DNA of 64,000 nt, taken from the NCBI RefSeq assembly GCF_000372725.1, contig NW_005200417.1, positions 170,141 to 234,140 on the forward strand. The letters are read 5' to 3'. Source of the DNA: Emiliania huxleyi CCMP1516 (lineage: Eukaryota > Haptophyta > Isochrysidales > Noelaerhabdaceae). Each line of letters opens with the position of its first letter. Within the stretch, counting starts at the first letter, position 1. The notes below the pieces were generated by a model. That model was not told the origin of the DNA and did no database searches. It saw only the letters and a program-made list of their open reading frames with translations. The position numbers were made by a program, and so were the translations under genes. This document shows, in pieces, positions 1-9,179 of this stretch.

Positions 1-107
1 CCTCCAAGCACCCAGCCCAAGGAGGGCGAGGCTTGGGAGAGGAGTGAGAGGAGTGAGGGGAGTGGCCACAGGAAGCGAGAGGGGTCCCCTCCCGCTGCGC
101 TGCGCAG

Positions 108-212
108 GACGGAGGGCCGAGCATGAATTGCGTGATGGTCTTCCAGCTCAAGGAGAAGACTGCGGAGGACGCGGTGCGCACACACAGACGGAGACAGACA
201 GACACTCACACA

Positions 213-248
<36 letters not shown>

Positions 249-2643
249 TGGATCGAGGCAGAGAGACAAAGAGAGAGAGAGAGACACAGAGGGAGACAGA
301 GAGACAGAGAGACAGAGGAGACAGAGAGACAGAGGAGACAGGGTGGAGCTGAGCCTCCTCCCTGCCGAGGCCTCCCTGCCGAGGCAGCGAGCTCCCTCCC
401 CCCGCGGCGATGTCGAGAGCATGCGCGGTGTGCCGCAGGCGAGCGAGGCCCCCTCCCCCGCGGTGGCGCTGCTGAGCCGCTACTATAGCATGAGCATCGC
501 AATCGCGAGTGGAGGCGAGCCCGCGCGCCCTCGGCCCCTGCAAGCCGCCCCTCGCTGCGCCGCTTCAAGGGAGGAGCCGCCCCCCCCGCTGGGCAGGGAG
601 CCCGACGGGCGCCGAGAAGAGCGAGATCCAAAAGATGCGGGCTTGCTTCAAGCTCATCGGCCAGGCGCGAGAGAGCCTCCGAGACCGTCTAGAGACCGAG
701 GGCGGCGGGTGGTAGTCTCTAGAAGGTGTTAGTCTCTCCGCTCCCCATGCTCCACATCCCATGCTCCACATGCGGGCAACGGGTCAGCTCGGGGTGAGCT
801 CGGCTGATCTCGGGTAATCTCGGGTGATCTCGGCTGATCTCTCGGGTCCGCAGGCCAGCAACTTCTCCGACCTTGGCCTCCCCGCGATGCTCGCGGGCTA
901 CAACGGGAAGCCGGCGACCGCCGCCCGCCGTCAAGCCTCTCCGCCCGCCTCGCCTCCTCTCTTCGCCCCGCGCCCTCTCGCCGCCCCTCGCCCCGCCCCT
1001 CGCCCCCGCGACCTTCCCACCCGCCGCCTCTCCACCGACCCTAACCCTCACCCCAACCCTACCGCCTCCCTCCGCCGCCTCCCTCCCCCGGCAGGTCTTC
1101 ATCAACAAGACACTTCCGGGACACTTCCAGGACACTTCCGGGACACCTCCGAGACACTTCCGAGACACTCCCTCCCTCCCCCGCAGGTCATCATCAACAA
1201 GACCGGCGAGCTGCACCAGGGGAAGGCGCCCGCCCCTCCCCCTCCCGCCACTACCCCTCCCCGCCCCTCCCCCTCCCGCCACTACCCCTCCCCGCCCCTC
1301 CCCCTCCCGCCCTCCCCTCCCGCCCCCACCCTCCCCGCCCCCACGCCCTCCGCCAGTCCTCCTCCGGCGCGAGCTACATGGAGATGGACATCCTCGTCCA
1401 CAAGTGGCAGTACATCGCACGCAAGGGGCTCTACTCGATCAAGGCACCGTACCACACCACACCACCGCACCGCACCGCACCGCACCGCACCGCACCGCAC
1501 CGCAACCGTCTCTCACAGCGTGTCAATACTGTGCGCGAGGGGCGGCACTCGGATCAAGGCGGGAGGGGGGGAGCGGGGCGGGAGGGCGCCGCGGCCTGCA
1601 GTGCCGTCAATCGCATCGGACCTCCTCTTCACACCTCCTCTTCACACCTCCTCTTCACACCTCCATCCCGAGCCTGCAGTGTTGTTAATCGCATCGCACC
1701 TCCGCCCCTCACGACAGCCTCAAGCTCCTCGGCTATGAATGAGCTTCTCCTTCACGACTCAGCGGTAGCTCTCCGCCCCCCCCCCAGGAGCACTACTGTA
1801 AACTCGACGCCGAGGTCGGCTTCGTGATCCAGGGAGAGGCCGACAGCGAGCTGCCTGAGCGGGCGCCTAGCCACCCAGCCTAGCCACCCAGCCTAGCCAC
1901 CCAGCCTAGCCACCCAGCCTAGCCACCCAGCCTAGCCACCCAGCCTAGCCACCCAGCCTAGCCACCCAGCCTAGCCACCCAGCCTAGCCACCCAGCCTAG
2001 CCACCCAGCCTAGCCACCCAGCCTAGCCACCCGGCCTAGCCACCCGGCCTAGCCACCCGGCCTAGCCACCCGGCCTAGCCACCCAGCCTAGCCACCCGGC
2101 CTAGCCACCCAGCCTAGCCACCCAGCCTAGCCACCCGGCCTAGCCACCCGGCCTAGCCACCCGGCCTAGCCACCCGGCCTAGCCACCCGGCCTAGCCACC
2201 CAGCCTAGCCACCCAGCCTAGCCACCCAGCCTAGCCACCCGGCCTAGCCACCCGGCCTAGCCACCCGGCCTAGCCACCCGGCCTAGCCACCCAGCCTAGC
2301 CACCCAGCCTAGCCACCCGGCCTAGCCACCCGGCCTAGCCACCCGGCCTAGCCACCCGGCCTAGCCACCCGGCCTAGCCACCCAGCCTAGCCACCCAGCC
2401 TAGCCACCCGGCCTAGCCACCCGGCCTAGCCACCCGGCCTAGCCACCCAGCCTAGCCACCCAGCCTAGACACCCCGCCACGGGCAGCCGGCGCCTCGCAC
2501 CCCAACCCCCCCCCCCCCCCTCGCCCCCCGCTCTCGAGCAGATGCTGGGCGCCGTCGAGATCAACGGCGTCGACCCGACCCTGCTAGCGAAGTGGCCCTC
2601 GAGCGGCGATGGCGACGGCGATGCCACCGGCTCCGGGACGTGA
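108..2643 (+). CDS. EDR2 C-terminal (DUF1336) domain protein, 5' partial
   Basis: A multi-exon gene whose start lies left of the window. The first visible exon begins at 108 after a ...GCGCAG acceptor and reads DGGPSMNCVMVFQLKEKT. Later exon pieces read RACFKLIGQARES (~634), ASNFSDLGLPAMLAGYNGKP (from 853), VIINKTGELHQG (~1188), SYMEMDILVHKWQYIARKG (~1371), EHYCKLDAEVGFVIQGEA (~1790) and MLGAVEINGVDPTLLAKW (~2542) before a TGA at 2641. The order matches the plant ENHANCED DISEASE RESISTANCE 2 C-terminal domain: the FKLIP-like block, the LLGKKL/NYLEIDVDI-like block, then the F-IEG-EELPE-LLGAV-ID block. In plants this domain follows PH and START lipid-binding domains, which would lie upstream. 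Introns hold CACG, ACCGC, GACACTTCCGG and 13-bp repeats. Exon edges are approximate. The domain call is good; the function is inferred only. Confidence 0.72.
210..345. repeat. (CACG)n and GAGACAGA microsatellites inside an intron
   Basis: A CGCA tetranucleotide run at about 210-248 is followed by purine-rich GAGACAGA/GAGA repeats to about 345. Both lie in the first visible intron of the EDR2-C gene and have no coding sense in its frame. Confidence 0.9.
1866..2468. repeat. 13-bp minisatellite (CAGCCTAGCCACC), about 46 copies, intronic
   Basis: A near-perfect tandem array of a 13-base unit in two versions that differ at one base (CAGCCTAGCCACC and CGGCCTAGCCACC), arranged in runs. It fills the last intron of the EDR2-C gene, between the exon ending ELPE and the exon starting MLGAV. 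GAGC occurs at both intron edges (1857 and 2534), so the exact junction is ambiguous and no GT or GC donor fits cleanly. Confidence 0.95.
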
Positions 2644-3437
2644 CCACAATGAGGGGTCGCCCGTGTGGGACGCTCCTTGGCATCGGCGGGTGGGAGGACG
2701 GAGCCAGGGCGCAGGAAAGCGCGAGCGACTCAGTCGCTGTGAGAGCTGAGACGGCGAGAGGCGGTTGGACGTGGCGGGGGTCGCGCAATGTGCTCCCTTT
2801 GATGTGTGGCGCGTGTAGCCGGGCAGGCTGTCTTTGTCTCTCCACGGCTGTTCTCCGCTCTCCTCATCTCTGCGCTTCCTCCTGCTGTGGTCTGTGTGCA
2901 CTCCTGCTCTCGGCTCTCGCTCTTCGGTGGTCTTCGCCGCTTCGTGTATGTGTGTCACAGGACAGCACACAGCGGCACTCTCCACGCGCACGCCCGAGGG
3001 CGAGTCCCAGGCACCACAACAACTAAATAAATAGCCGTAAGAAATGCGTGACCAGACGAGTCTCTCGCGTCTCGGTCTCTGTGCTCTTCTGGACTCGGCT
3101 GTGGCCTGTGCGGTGCTGTGTGCAGCGCCTGCACTCGCTTCTGGAGAGAGCTCTCCGCGGCGAGAGAGCGTATAGCTAGAGCGACGTCCATATCACACCA
3201 CTCACCAGCAACGAGCAACACACACGATCGGACACACGCACACACACACACGAAACGTAAAGAGCGCGCGCGTATAACTCGACGCTCTCTCTCAACACTC
3301 AAATCTCAAAATAGATAACACTCCTGTCGGTATCCCGCGCGCTGAACGTACTGTATTTTCTCTAGGCTCGCTCGCGCCGCCAGCCTTCACTGAGGCTCCA
3401 AGGACGGCCACTCTCGGCCATGGGGCGCAGGAGCACA
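2644..3437. other. Intergenic between convergent genes; no gene seen
   Basis: The region follows the EDR2-C stop and precedes the 3' end of the minus-strand gene. It contains low-complexity CT/GA stretches, a CTAAATAAATAG run at about 3024 and a short CA run near 3240. Open frames here are short and biased and were not accepted. Confidence 0.6.
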
Positions 3438-4535
3438 TCACGTGTCCGCCTCGCTCGGCGGCTGGCCCTGGGACGACTCGCTCAGCCCGCCAAAGAGGGC
3501 TGCGGCGGCGCCCATCATGCGGGCGGCGATGTCGGCGTCGTCGAGGTCCGGCTCCTCAAGCCCCTCCTCAAGCCCCGAGAGGGAGATGAGCGCCGGCTCG
3601 GCCGCCGGAAGGCAGGCAAAGGCGGGCAGGGAGGCGGAAAAGGAGGCGGAGAGGGAGGCGGGGAAGGAGGCAGGGAAGGCGAAGGTGTCGACGGGCGGAT
3701 CAGACCCGCCGCGGCCTTGCCGGGACCTGCGGCCGCCGCCCTGCACCTTGTAGCCCTGCACCTTGTAGCTGGCCGTCTCTTCGCTGCCCCAGCCGAGAGG
3801 CAGGGAGCTCGCCGAGCGGTCGCACGCCAGTGCAGGTCCCTGGTCGCCGTCGGAGGAGGCGGACTCGTCGCTCGCGGGCTGCTGCGCCCGCGCCTGCTCT
3901 GCCGCCTGCTCTGCCGCCGCGCCGAGCCGAGCGTGAAGGTGTGCGAGGCCGGCGCGAGCGGAAGGGTCGAGCGCCGCGTCAGGCAAGGCCAGGACCTGGC
4001 TGACGCCGCTCGTCAGCTGCGGACCCGCCCGCAACGGAGGGTCGAGCGACAGGGCCGCGGTGGCAGCCTCGACCGCCTGCAGCAGCTGCGCCTGCACCGG
4101 GCCGAGCAGCAGCAGCGCGCGGAGGCCGCCTGCGAGGCCCGCGTCGGGCACCGCGCGACGCGCCATCTCGAGCACCTCGCACAGAGCTGCCTCGCCGGCG
4201 GCGAGGGCGGCGCCACCGAGAGCTGCTCTGCACCGCTCCAGCTTGCTGCACAGGGCCGCCTCGGAGGCGGCGAGCGGCGCCTTCCCGCGCCGGGCCGGCG
4301 GCGAGGGATTCGCAGCCGACGCGGCAGTGGAGGACCGACGCCGCTTCACTGGCGCCGGCGCGGGAGCAGGAGCAGCCGACCGGCGGCGGCAGCGAGAGGC
4401 AGCAAACTCGAAGATGCAGTCTCCCGCGTGCCGGTCCGGCAGGCAGCAGCCGTTGATGCCGCAGACGACGTACCCGACAGACTCCTCGAGCCGGCGCCGG
4501 TCGTCGCCCATCCCACAGCGTCGTGCGCCACCCAC
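3438..4535 (-). CDS. Hypothetical protein with C-x4-C-x5-H-x3-C zinc-type motif
   Basis: A single open frame of 365 residues. Near the N-terminus (residues ~25-40) it reads CGINGCCLPDRHAGDC, a Cys/His spacing that could bind one zinc ion. Next comes a basic stretch (VKRRRSS, ~62), an Ala/Leu-rich presumably helical region (~90-225), and an acidic Ser/Asp patch followed by a direct YKVQGYKVQG duplication (a 15-base tandem repeat at about 3747-3776 on the plus strand). The C-terminus ends GLSESSQGQPPSEADT. An internal Met at 4511 (MGDDRRR) is an alternative start. I do not recognise the family. The basic patch and zinc-like motif would suit a nuclear protein, but that is a guess. Confidence 0.55.
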   Translation of the reverse strand: MGGARRCGMGDDRRRLEESVGYVVCGINGCCLPDRHAGDCIFEFAASRCRRRSAAPAPAPAPVKRRRSSTAASAANPSPPARRGKAPLAASEAALCSKLERCRAALGGAALAAGEAALCEVLEMARRAVPDAGLAGGLRALLLLGPVQAQLLQAVEAATAALSLDPPLRAGPQLTSGVSQVLALPDAALDPSARAGLAHLHARLGAAAEQAAEQARAQQPASDESASSDGDQGPALACDRSASSLPLGWGSEETASYKVQGYKVQGGGRRSRQGRGGSDPPVDTFAFPASFPASLSASFSASLPAFACLPAAEPALISLSGLEEGLEEPDLDDADIAARMMGAAAALFGGLSESSQGQPPSEADT

Positions 4536-4779
4536 CGCAACTGGGCTGATCTTTGGTAAAAAAAGATTTCGTGCGGGGCACTCATGACCCGACGCTGCAT
4601 CTAGAGAGACGTCGTAATCATCAAAACCTCTTCTCTCTCTCTCTCCCCCCTCCCGTACATTTCAACACGAAAACAATTTTCTCTTGCGAAAGCTCTATGT
4701 GTTGAGAGAGAGAGATTTTTAGCAATACCAAATGTGTTTTGTTTTTGACACAACGCAGGTAGGGAGAGATTTTTATTAA

Positions 4780-5401
4780 AGATGCCCTGCAAGTATAAGC
4801 GCGTTTGCTATTCGAAATACCTGCGTTTCCTGTACAGGAAGCGACAGCCTCCAGACACACACCTCATACACACATATGGAGCCCCTCTCTCGCCCCCCTG
4901 GCGGCGGCAGTTGCCATGGCGACGCTGACGGCGGTGGCACTCGTGGGACGTGGCGGTGACACTCGTGGCCGCGGCGGCGCCTGGGCAGCAGAGAGCTGTC
5001 GCTGCAGTGCTGGCGGCAGCTGCGGCGGCGGCTGGATGCGGCGGCTGGCGGCGGCATTGCTGGCGGCGGCCACGCGGGGGAGGCGTTGCTGTGGCGGCGA
5101 TGCAGCGCTGTCCTCGCGGCTGACGTGCGCCCGGGATAGCAAGCACTGGCAGTCTGCCGGCGCGGCCGGCGCATTCGAATGCGCCCGCCGCGCCGGCAGA
5201 CTGTTGGATGGCCACAGTCGCGAAAGTGGGTGAAGTCCGTGCGGCGCCGTGGCAGCGGTGGCCAGGCGGCCCCTCTCGGTGCGCCACCGCGACCGCGTTG
5301 CGCTCTCGCGCCTCGCCATGCTGCAGGCTGGACGAGGGACATTTGTCGCGACTTTCAATAGGGAAAACGCAACGCATCTTGAATATGCCTGCAGGGCATC
5401 T
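4780..5401. mobile_element. 622-bp TTAA-inserting MITE (piggyBac-like target site)
   Basis: The element is bounded by a perfect 12-bp inverted repeat, AGATGCCCTGCA at 4780 and TGCAGGGCATCT ending at 5401. It is flanked by TTAA on both sides (4776-4779 and 5402-5405). Removing 622 bp plus one TTAA restores the terminal repeat of the host element exactly as seen at 5729-5789, so both the insertion and the TTAA duplication can be read directly. A palindrome TTCCTGTACAGGAA lies at 4827-4840. There is no transposase ORF. TTAA duplication is typical of piggyBac-type transposition; the mobilising enzyme is inferred. Confidence 0.88.
5151..5202. repeat. 52-bp near-perfect palindrome inside the MITE
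   Basis: AGTCTGCCGGCGCGG at 5151 is mirrored by CCGCGCCGGCAGACT ending at 5202, around GCATTCGAATGC. Only one symmetrical base pair breaks the palindrome. It would extrude as a cruciform or fold as a hairpin with almost no loop. Confidence 0.95.
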
Positions 5402-6010
5402 TTAACCAACAAGAAATCACGACTCTCACAGTGATTTGGGCTCGGCAGCTTGTTAGCCCTCAGCCGAAGCTGGGGCCGGTCCCGTAGCCGAGAGAGCCCG
5501 CGCCGATGAGTTCGACGCGGTCGGGGGGGCCTGCGGAGAGGCCAGCGAGAAGGCGATCGCTGTACTTCATGGTGTCATCAAGTTTCTCTCTTCCAGGTAG
5601 GTAGGTAGGTAGAAAGGTGAAGAACAGCCAGGCTCGGACTGGACACCAACGCGGTATGGGAGAGAGAGAGTACGGGTGGACGCTAGACAGATGATGACGA
5701 CACGCACGAGCGACACACAGACACAAGAAGCTGCCGAGCCCAAATCACTGTGAGAGTCGTGATTTCTTGTTGGTTAATAAAAATCTCTCAGACACAAACA
5801 GGCTCACAAGACACACGGCCAGCGGGCTGCCACACACCCTGAGTAGGCGTACACATAACTCAAGGCCACATCCTCCCTGTCGCCCCCCCCAGCACTCCAA
5901 GGTGCCAAGAGAACAAACAAGGGCACAACGCAACGGTTGCGACCCTACCCTACCGGCAGAGGACGTGAAACCCTGCCGGGCGGTTGAAGGGACGCTGCTT
6001 TGAGAAGAAG

Positions 6011-7220
6011 ATGGCCGCGGGCGGAAGCATCTCAAGCCTCCTCGAGACATGGCGGCGTGCGGACGAGGGCTTTTCAGCGCCGCGCAGCCCGCCCGCAGCG
6101 TCCGCGGGCGCGTCGAGCGGCCGTCGGCGAACGCTCTTCGCAGAGTCGCGGCAGGCGGAAGCAGAGCCTCTCGCTGCAGGCGACACCGCTCTCCACTCAC
6201 TGCGCCTGCAGATCGGCCGCCTGCTGTCGGACGCGAAGCAGCGCGAGGTTGAGATGGAGACGCTGCGGACGAGGCTCAGCTCCGAGGCAGAACGAGACGC
6301 GAGCCAGGAGGTCGACCGCCTGCATCACGAGGCGGCCGGCGTCCGCCGCGCCCTGCAGCGCCGGACCCGTGCGAGGGCCTACTGCCGGTTTGCCTGCCGC
6401 CGCAGGTCGCCCGCCTGTCGTGCGCCCTCGACCGCTCGAGCGCACCTCGCGGCAGAGCACCTCGCGGCAGAGCAGAGGACGTGTCGCACGAGGAGGAGGA
6501 GGGTGCGCTGGCCTCCTCTCGCGCCCACCCTCCCCGCCATCCGATCAAGCCGCCCCTCCCGCCGCTCCCGCCCAGGCGCCCTCCGAGGCGCGACCGCCTT
6601 GATCGCGCCGTCGAGCGAGCGAAAGGCGCAGACAGCGGCAGCGACTGACAGACAGACTCAGAGACAACACAGAGACAGAGACAGGGCCCGCCGTGGAATT
6701 GCCCCGCCGAGGCGGCTGAGACGCCGCCCGCGCCTCAGGCGGACGTCGCGTGCGAGGCGCGCAGGCAGGCGAGCCTCGCCGCCTCAAAGATGAAGGCGAT
6801 GCGAGCTGCTCTCGCTGAGTCAGCAGAGATTATTATTATTATTGTTATTGTTATTATTATTATGAAGGCGATGCGAGCTGCGCTCGCTGAGGCGCGCGCC
6901 GGCGCAGAGGCGGCGCAGCGGCAGGCGCGGGCCGCGATGGAGCCGCGATGGAGCCGAGATACAGCCGAGACAGCGCAGCAGCAGGTGGCACCGAGGCTGT
7001 TCGGGTGACGCCCTCCGTGCCGGCGTCCAGGTGGGTGAACTCGAGGAGGAGCTATTATTATTATTACTACTACTATTATTACAGGTGGGTGATCTCGAGG
7101 AGGAGCTCGCCGAGGCGCGAGAGGCGCTGTCTCGGCAGGCAGCGGAGCAGAGGCCGCCGGCCGAGGTGAGGCCTCGCGCGCCATCCGTTACGCCTCTCTC
7201 TCTCACTCTCTCTCCTCTCG

Positions 7221-7266
<46 letters not shown>

Positions 7267-7293
7267 CTCTCTCTCTCTCGACCTCTCTCACTC

Positions 7294-7339
<46 letters not shown>

Positions 7340-7370
7340 TCTGCCTCTCTCTCTCTGCCTCTCTCTCTCG

Positions 7371-7418
<48 letters not shown>

Positions 7419-8688
7419 CCTCTGTCCTCCACTCCCTCGCCCCACTCCCTCGCCCCACTCCCTCGCCCCACTCCCCCCCCTCGTAGTCTTTGCCGCACAC
7501 CCGCCCTCTTGCCGGCACGAGCGAGGCTGCGGCGCAGCACGGCGCAGAGCTGCAGCACGCCGCAGAGCAACACGCCGCAGAGCTGGCCGCGCGTGACGCG
7601 GAGCTACGCTCGTCCCTCGCCCGACTCGCGCTGACGGAGCGGCGCGCCGAGGCGGCCGAGGCAGCCTTGCATGCGGCCGAGAGGGCGCGGGCCGCCTCTG
7701 ACGCGGCGTGGAGTGCGGCAGAGGCTCGCGCTGCGGCCGCGGAGGAGGCGGCCGAGGAGGCGGCCGAGGAGGCGGTAGAGGAGGTAGAGGGGCGGATCGG
7801 CGGAGCAGGAGGGCGGGAGGAGGGCGGGCGGGCGGAGGGAGGGCGGGAGGGAGGCACACTCTCCTCCGCGGCGCAGGCCGAGCCCTGGCAGGCCGGTCCT
7901 CCCGGCCAGGCTGAGCCTGGCCAGGCCGAGCCTGGCCAGGCCGAGCCTGGCCATGCGGAGGCGCTTCTCTCGCGGGCGTGCGGCGTGCTCGGCCTGTCCG
8001 AGCCGGGGCAGCTGCCCGCCGCGCTCCACACGCTCAGCACGGCGGCGCGCGCCCTCGGCCCGCTCGAGCGGTGGGTAACCGAGGCGTGCGAATAATGATA
8101 ATAATAATGATGGTAATAATAATAATGATAGTAATAATAATTGCTAATCAACTAGCTAAGCTCGAGGTGTGGGTCTCCGAGGTGTGCGCCCTCGTCGAGG
8201 CCGCCACCCCGCCCCCCGCCCCTCCCTCCGCCTCTCGCCCGCTCGGCCCGGACGAAGCGCTGCAGGAGCTGCGCTGCTGGCCCGCGCGCCTCCTCGAGCC
8301 CGCGCGCCTACCCGAGCTGCGTCGCCGAGCTGGGCCACCACCCGGCCCCGCCGACGCCGCGGCTGCCGACGCCGACGCCTCCGCCACCGCCGGCAGCCAC
8401 AGCGGCGCAGCCAGCACGGCGGTGACCAACGCGCCGCGGCTCTCGCCGGCGGAGCTCGCTGTGGCGCTCGCCGCCGCGAACGAGTTCGACCCCCCCTCCC
8501 GGCCGCCGCCCAAGAAGATGCTGCCCAAGCTGCAGCCCGTCGCGGCTGCTAGCCGCAAGAGGCTGCAGCCCGGGCTGGCGGAGGAAGAGGAGGAAGAGGC
8601 CGCCGCGACGCTGCAGAGCGAGACCGAGGCCGCAGAGCGGCGCGCCGCGGCGCGCTGGCAGCCGTTAGGGGGTGAGGGCAGGGGGTGA
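6011..8688 (+). CDS. Coiled-coil protein, multi-exon
   Basis: The ATG at 6011 opens MAAGGSISSLLETWRRADEG. Exon pieces rich in Ala/Glu/Arg/Leu heptads follow: LHSLRLQIGRLLSDAKQREV (~6194), VARLSCALDRSSAHLAAE (~6408), EARRQASLAASKMKAMRA (~6754), VGDLEEELAEAREALSRQ (~7085), AAAQHGAELQHAAEQHAAEL (~7529), then WVSEVCALVEAATPPP (~8170) and a C-terminal region with RPPPKKMLPKLQPVAAASRK and an acidic EEEEEE run. The end at 8688 follows the last open frame; a further exon is possible. Three introns (6796-6867, 7031-7084, 8075-8160) carry AAT/ATT trinucleotide tracts between duplicated exon segments. Most likely a structural or tethering coiled-coil protein; the family is not recognised. Confidence 0.65.
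7190..7425. repeat. (CT)n microsatellite, ~235 bp, intronic
   Basis: An almost pure CT dinucleotide tract with a few GC interruptions inside an intron of the coiled-coil gene. Three near-identical ACTCCCTCGCCCC units follow at about 7430-7472, next to the 3' splice site. Confidence 0.92.
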
Positions 8689-8959
8689 GGGCAGGGGGTG
8701 AGGGCAGGGGGTGAGAGTACCGGGGGTGAGAGCCCGCTCCTCGGCAGCGATGGAGGGGGAAATGGGGGCAGGGCGGGTGGCGGCTTGCCCCTCGCATGGC
8801 AGTATTCGGATCTCTGTCTCTGCACTCTTCGACAGCCGCGGCTCCCCCGCTCGCCAGACACCGGGGAGACGCTGCACCACACACAGCCGCCCTGCGCCCT
8901 GCGCGTCATGCATCATCGATATGGTGTCTCCCTCCCTCTCTCTTTCATGATCTCCTTAT

Positions 8960-9030
8960 CTTTCCTCTTGAGAGAGATTTTTAGCAAAATACCAAGATGC
9001 AAGAACACAAACCACTCTAACTAACACTCA
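8960..9030. repeat. Dispersed GAGAGATTTTTAGCAA repeat
   Basis: GAGAGATTTTTAGCAAAATACCAAG at 8969 (shown here in one stretch of sub-20 words: GAGAGATTTTTAGCAA then AATACCAAG) recurs at 4706-4730 and, inverted, at about 44823-44850. In two of the three copies ATGCAAGA follows. All copies are intergenic. The first 12 bases equal the tip of the inverted-repeat element at 4764, so this may be a diverged terminus of a related element. Confidence 0.6.
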
Positions 9031-9179
9031 CACGTTGTGTTTGTGTTCCTCTTGTGAGAAAAAGAAAGAAAGAAAAGAATGAAAACAGTAACAAACAAAC
9101 CAAACAGCAGGATTTTGGAAGGGGACGATCAGGGACACAGTTCACCCACACGAGAAAGGAAAAGAAAGAGAGTAAACAT

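Larger units (their letters stand above)
4764..5789. mobile_element. Inverted-repeat element with 61-bp perfect termini, split by a nested MITE
   Basis: The right terminus at 5729-5789 is the exact reverse complement of the left terminus, once the left terminus is read across an insertion: 4764-4779 followed by 5406-5450. The terminus begins GAGAGATTTTTATTAACC, and the inner end reads TCGGCAGCT. The interior (5451-5728, ~280 bp) has no convincing ORF. Parts recur elsewhere: the left arm and its inner flank match 52525-52640 in inverted orientation, and about 5600-5655 matches 52015-52066 in inverted orientation. It is non-autonomous; its class is uncertain. Confidence 0.85.

Noticed and set aside
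1866-2468. CRISPR-like array
   Set aside because: Direct 13-bp tandem units without spacers, in a eukaryotic intron.
3420-4559. Plus-strand 379-codon ORF
   Set aside because: Mirror of the minus-strand hypothetical gene. It is Arg/Gly-rich with no domain, and the minus strand has the better composition and the Cys/His motif.
7203-8151. Minus-strand ORFs with long RE/ER repeats
   Set aside because: Translation of the (CT)n microsatellite.
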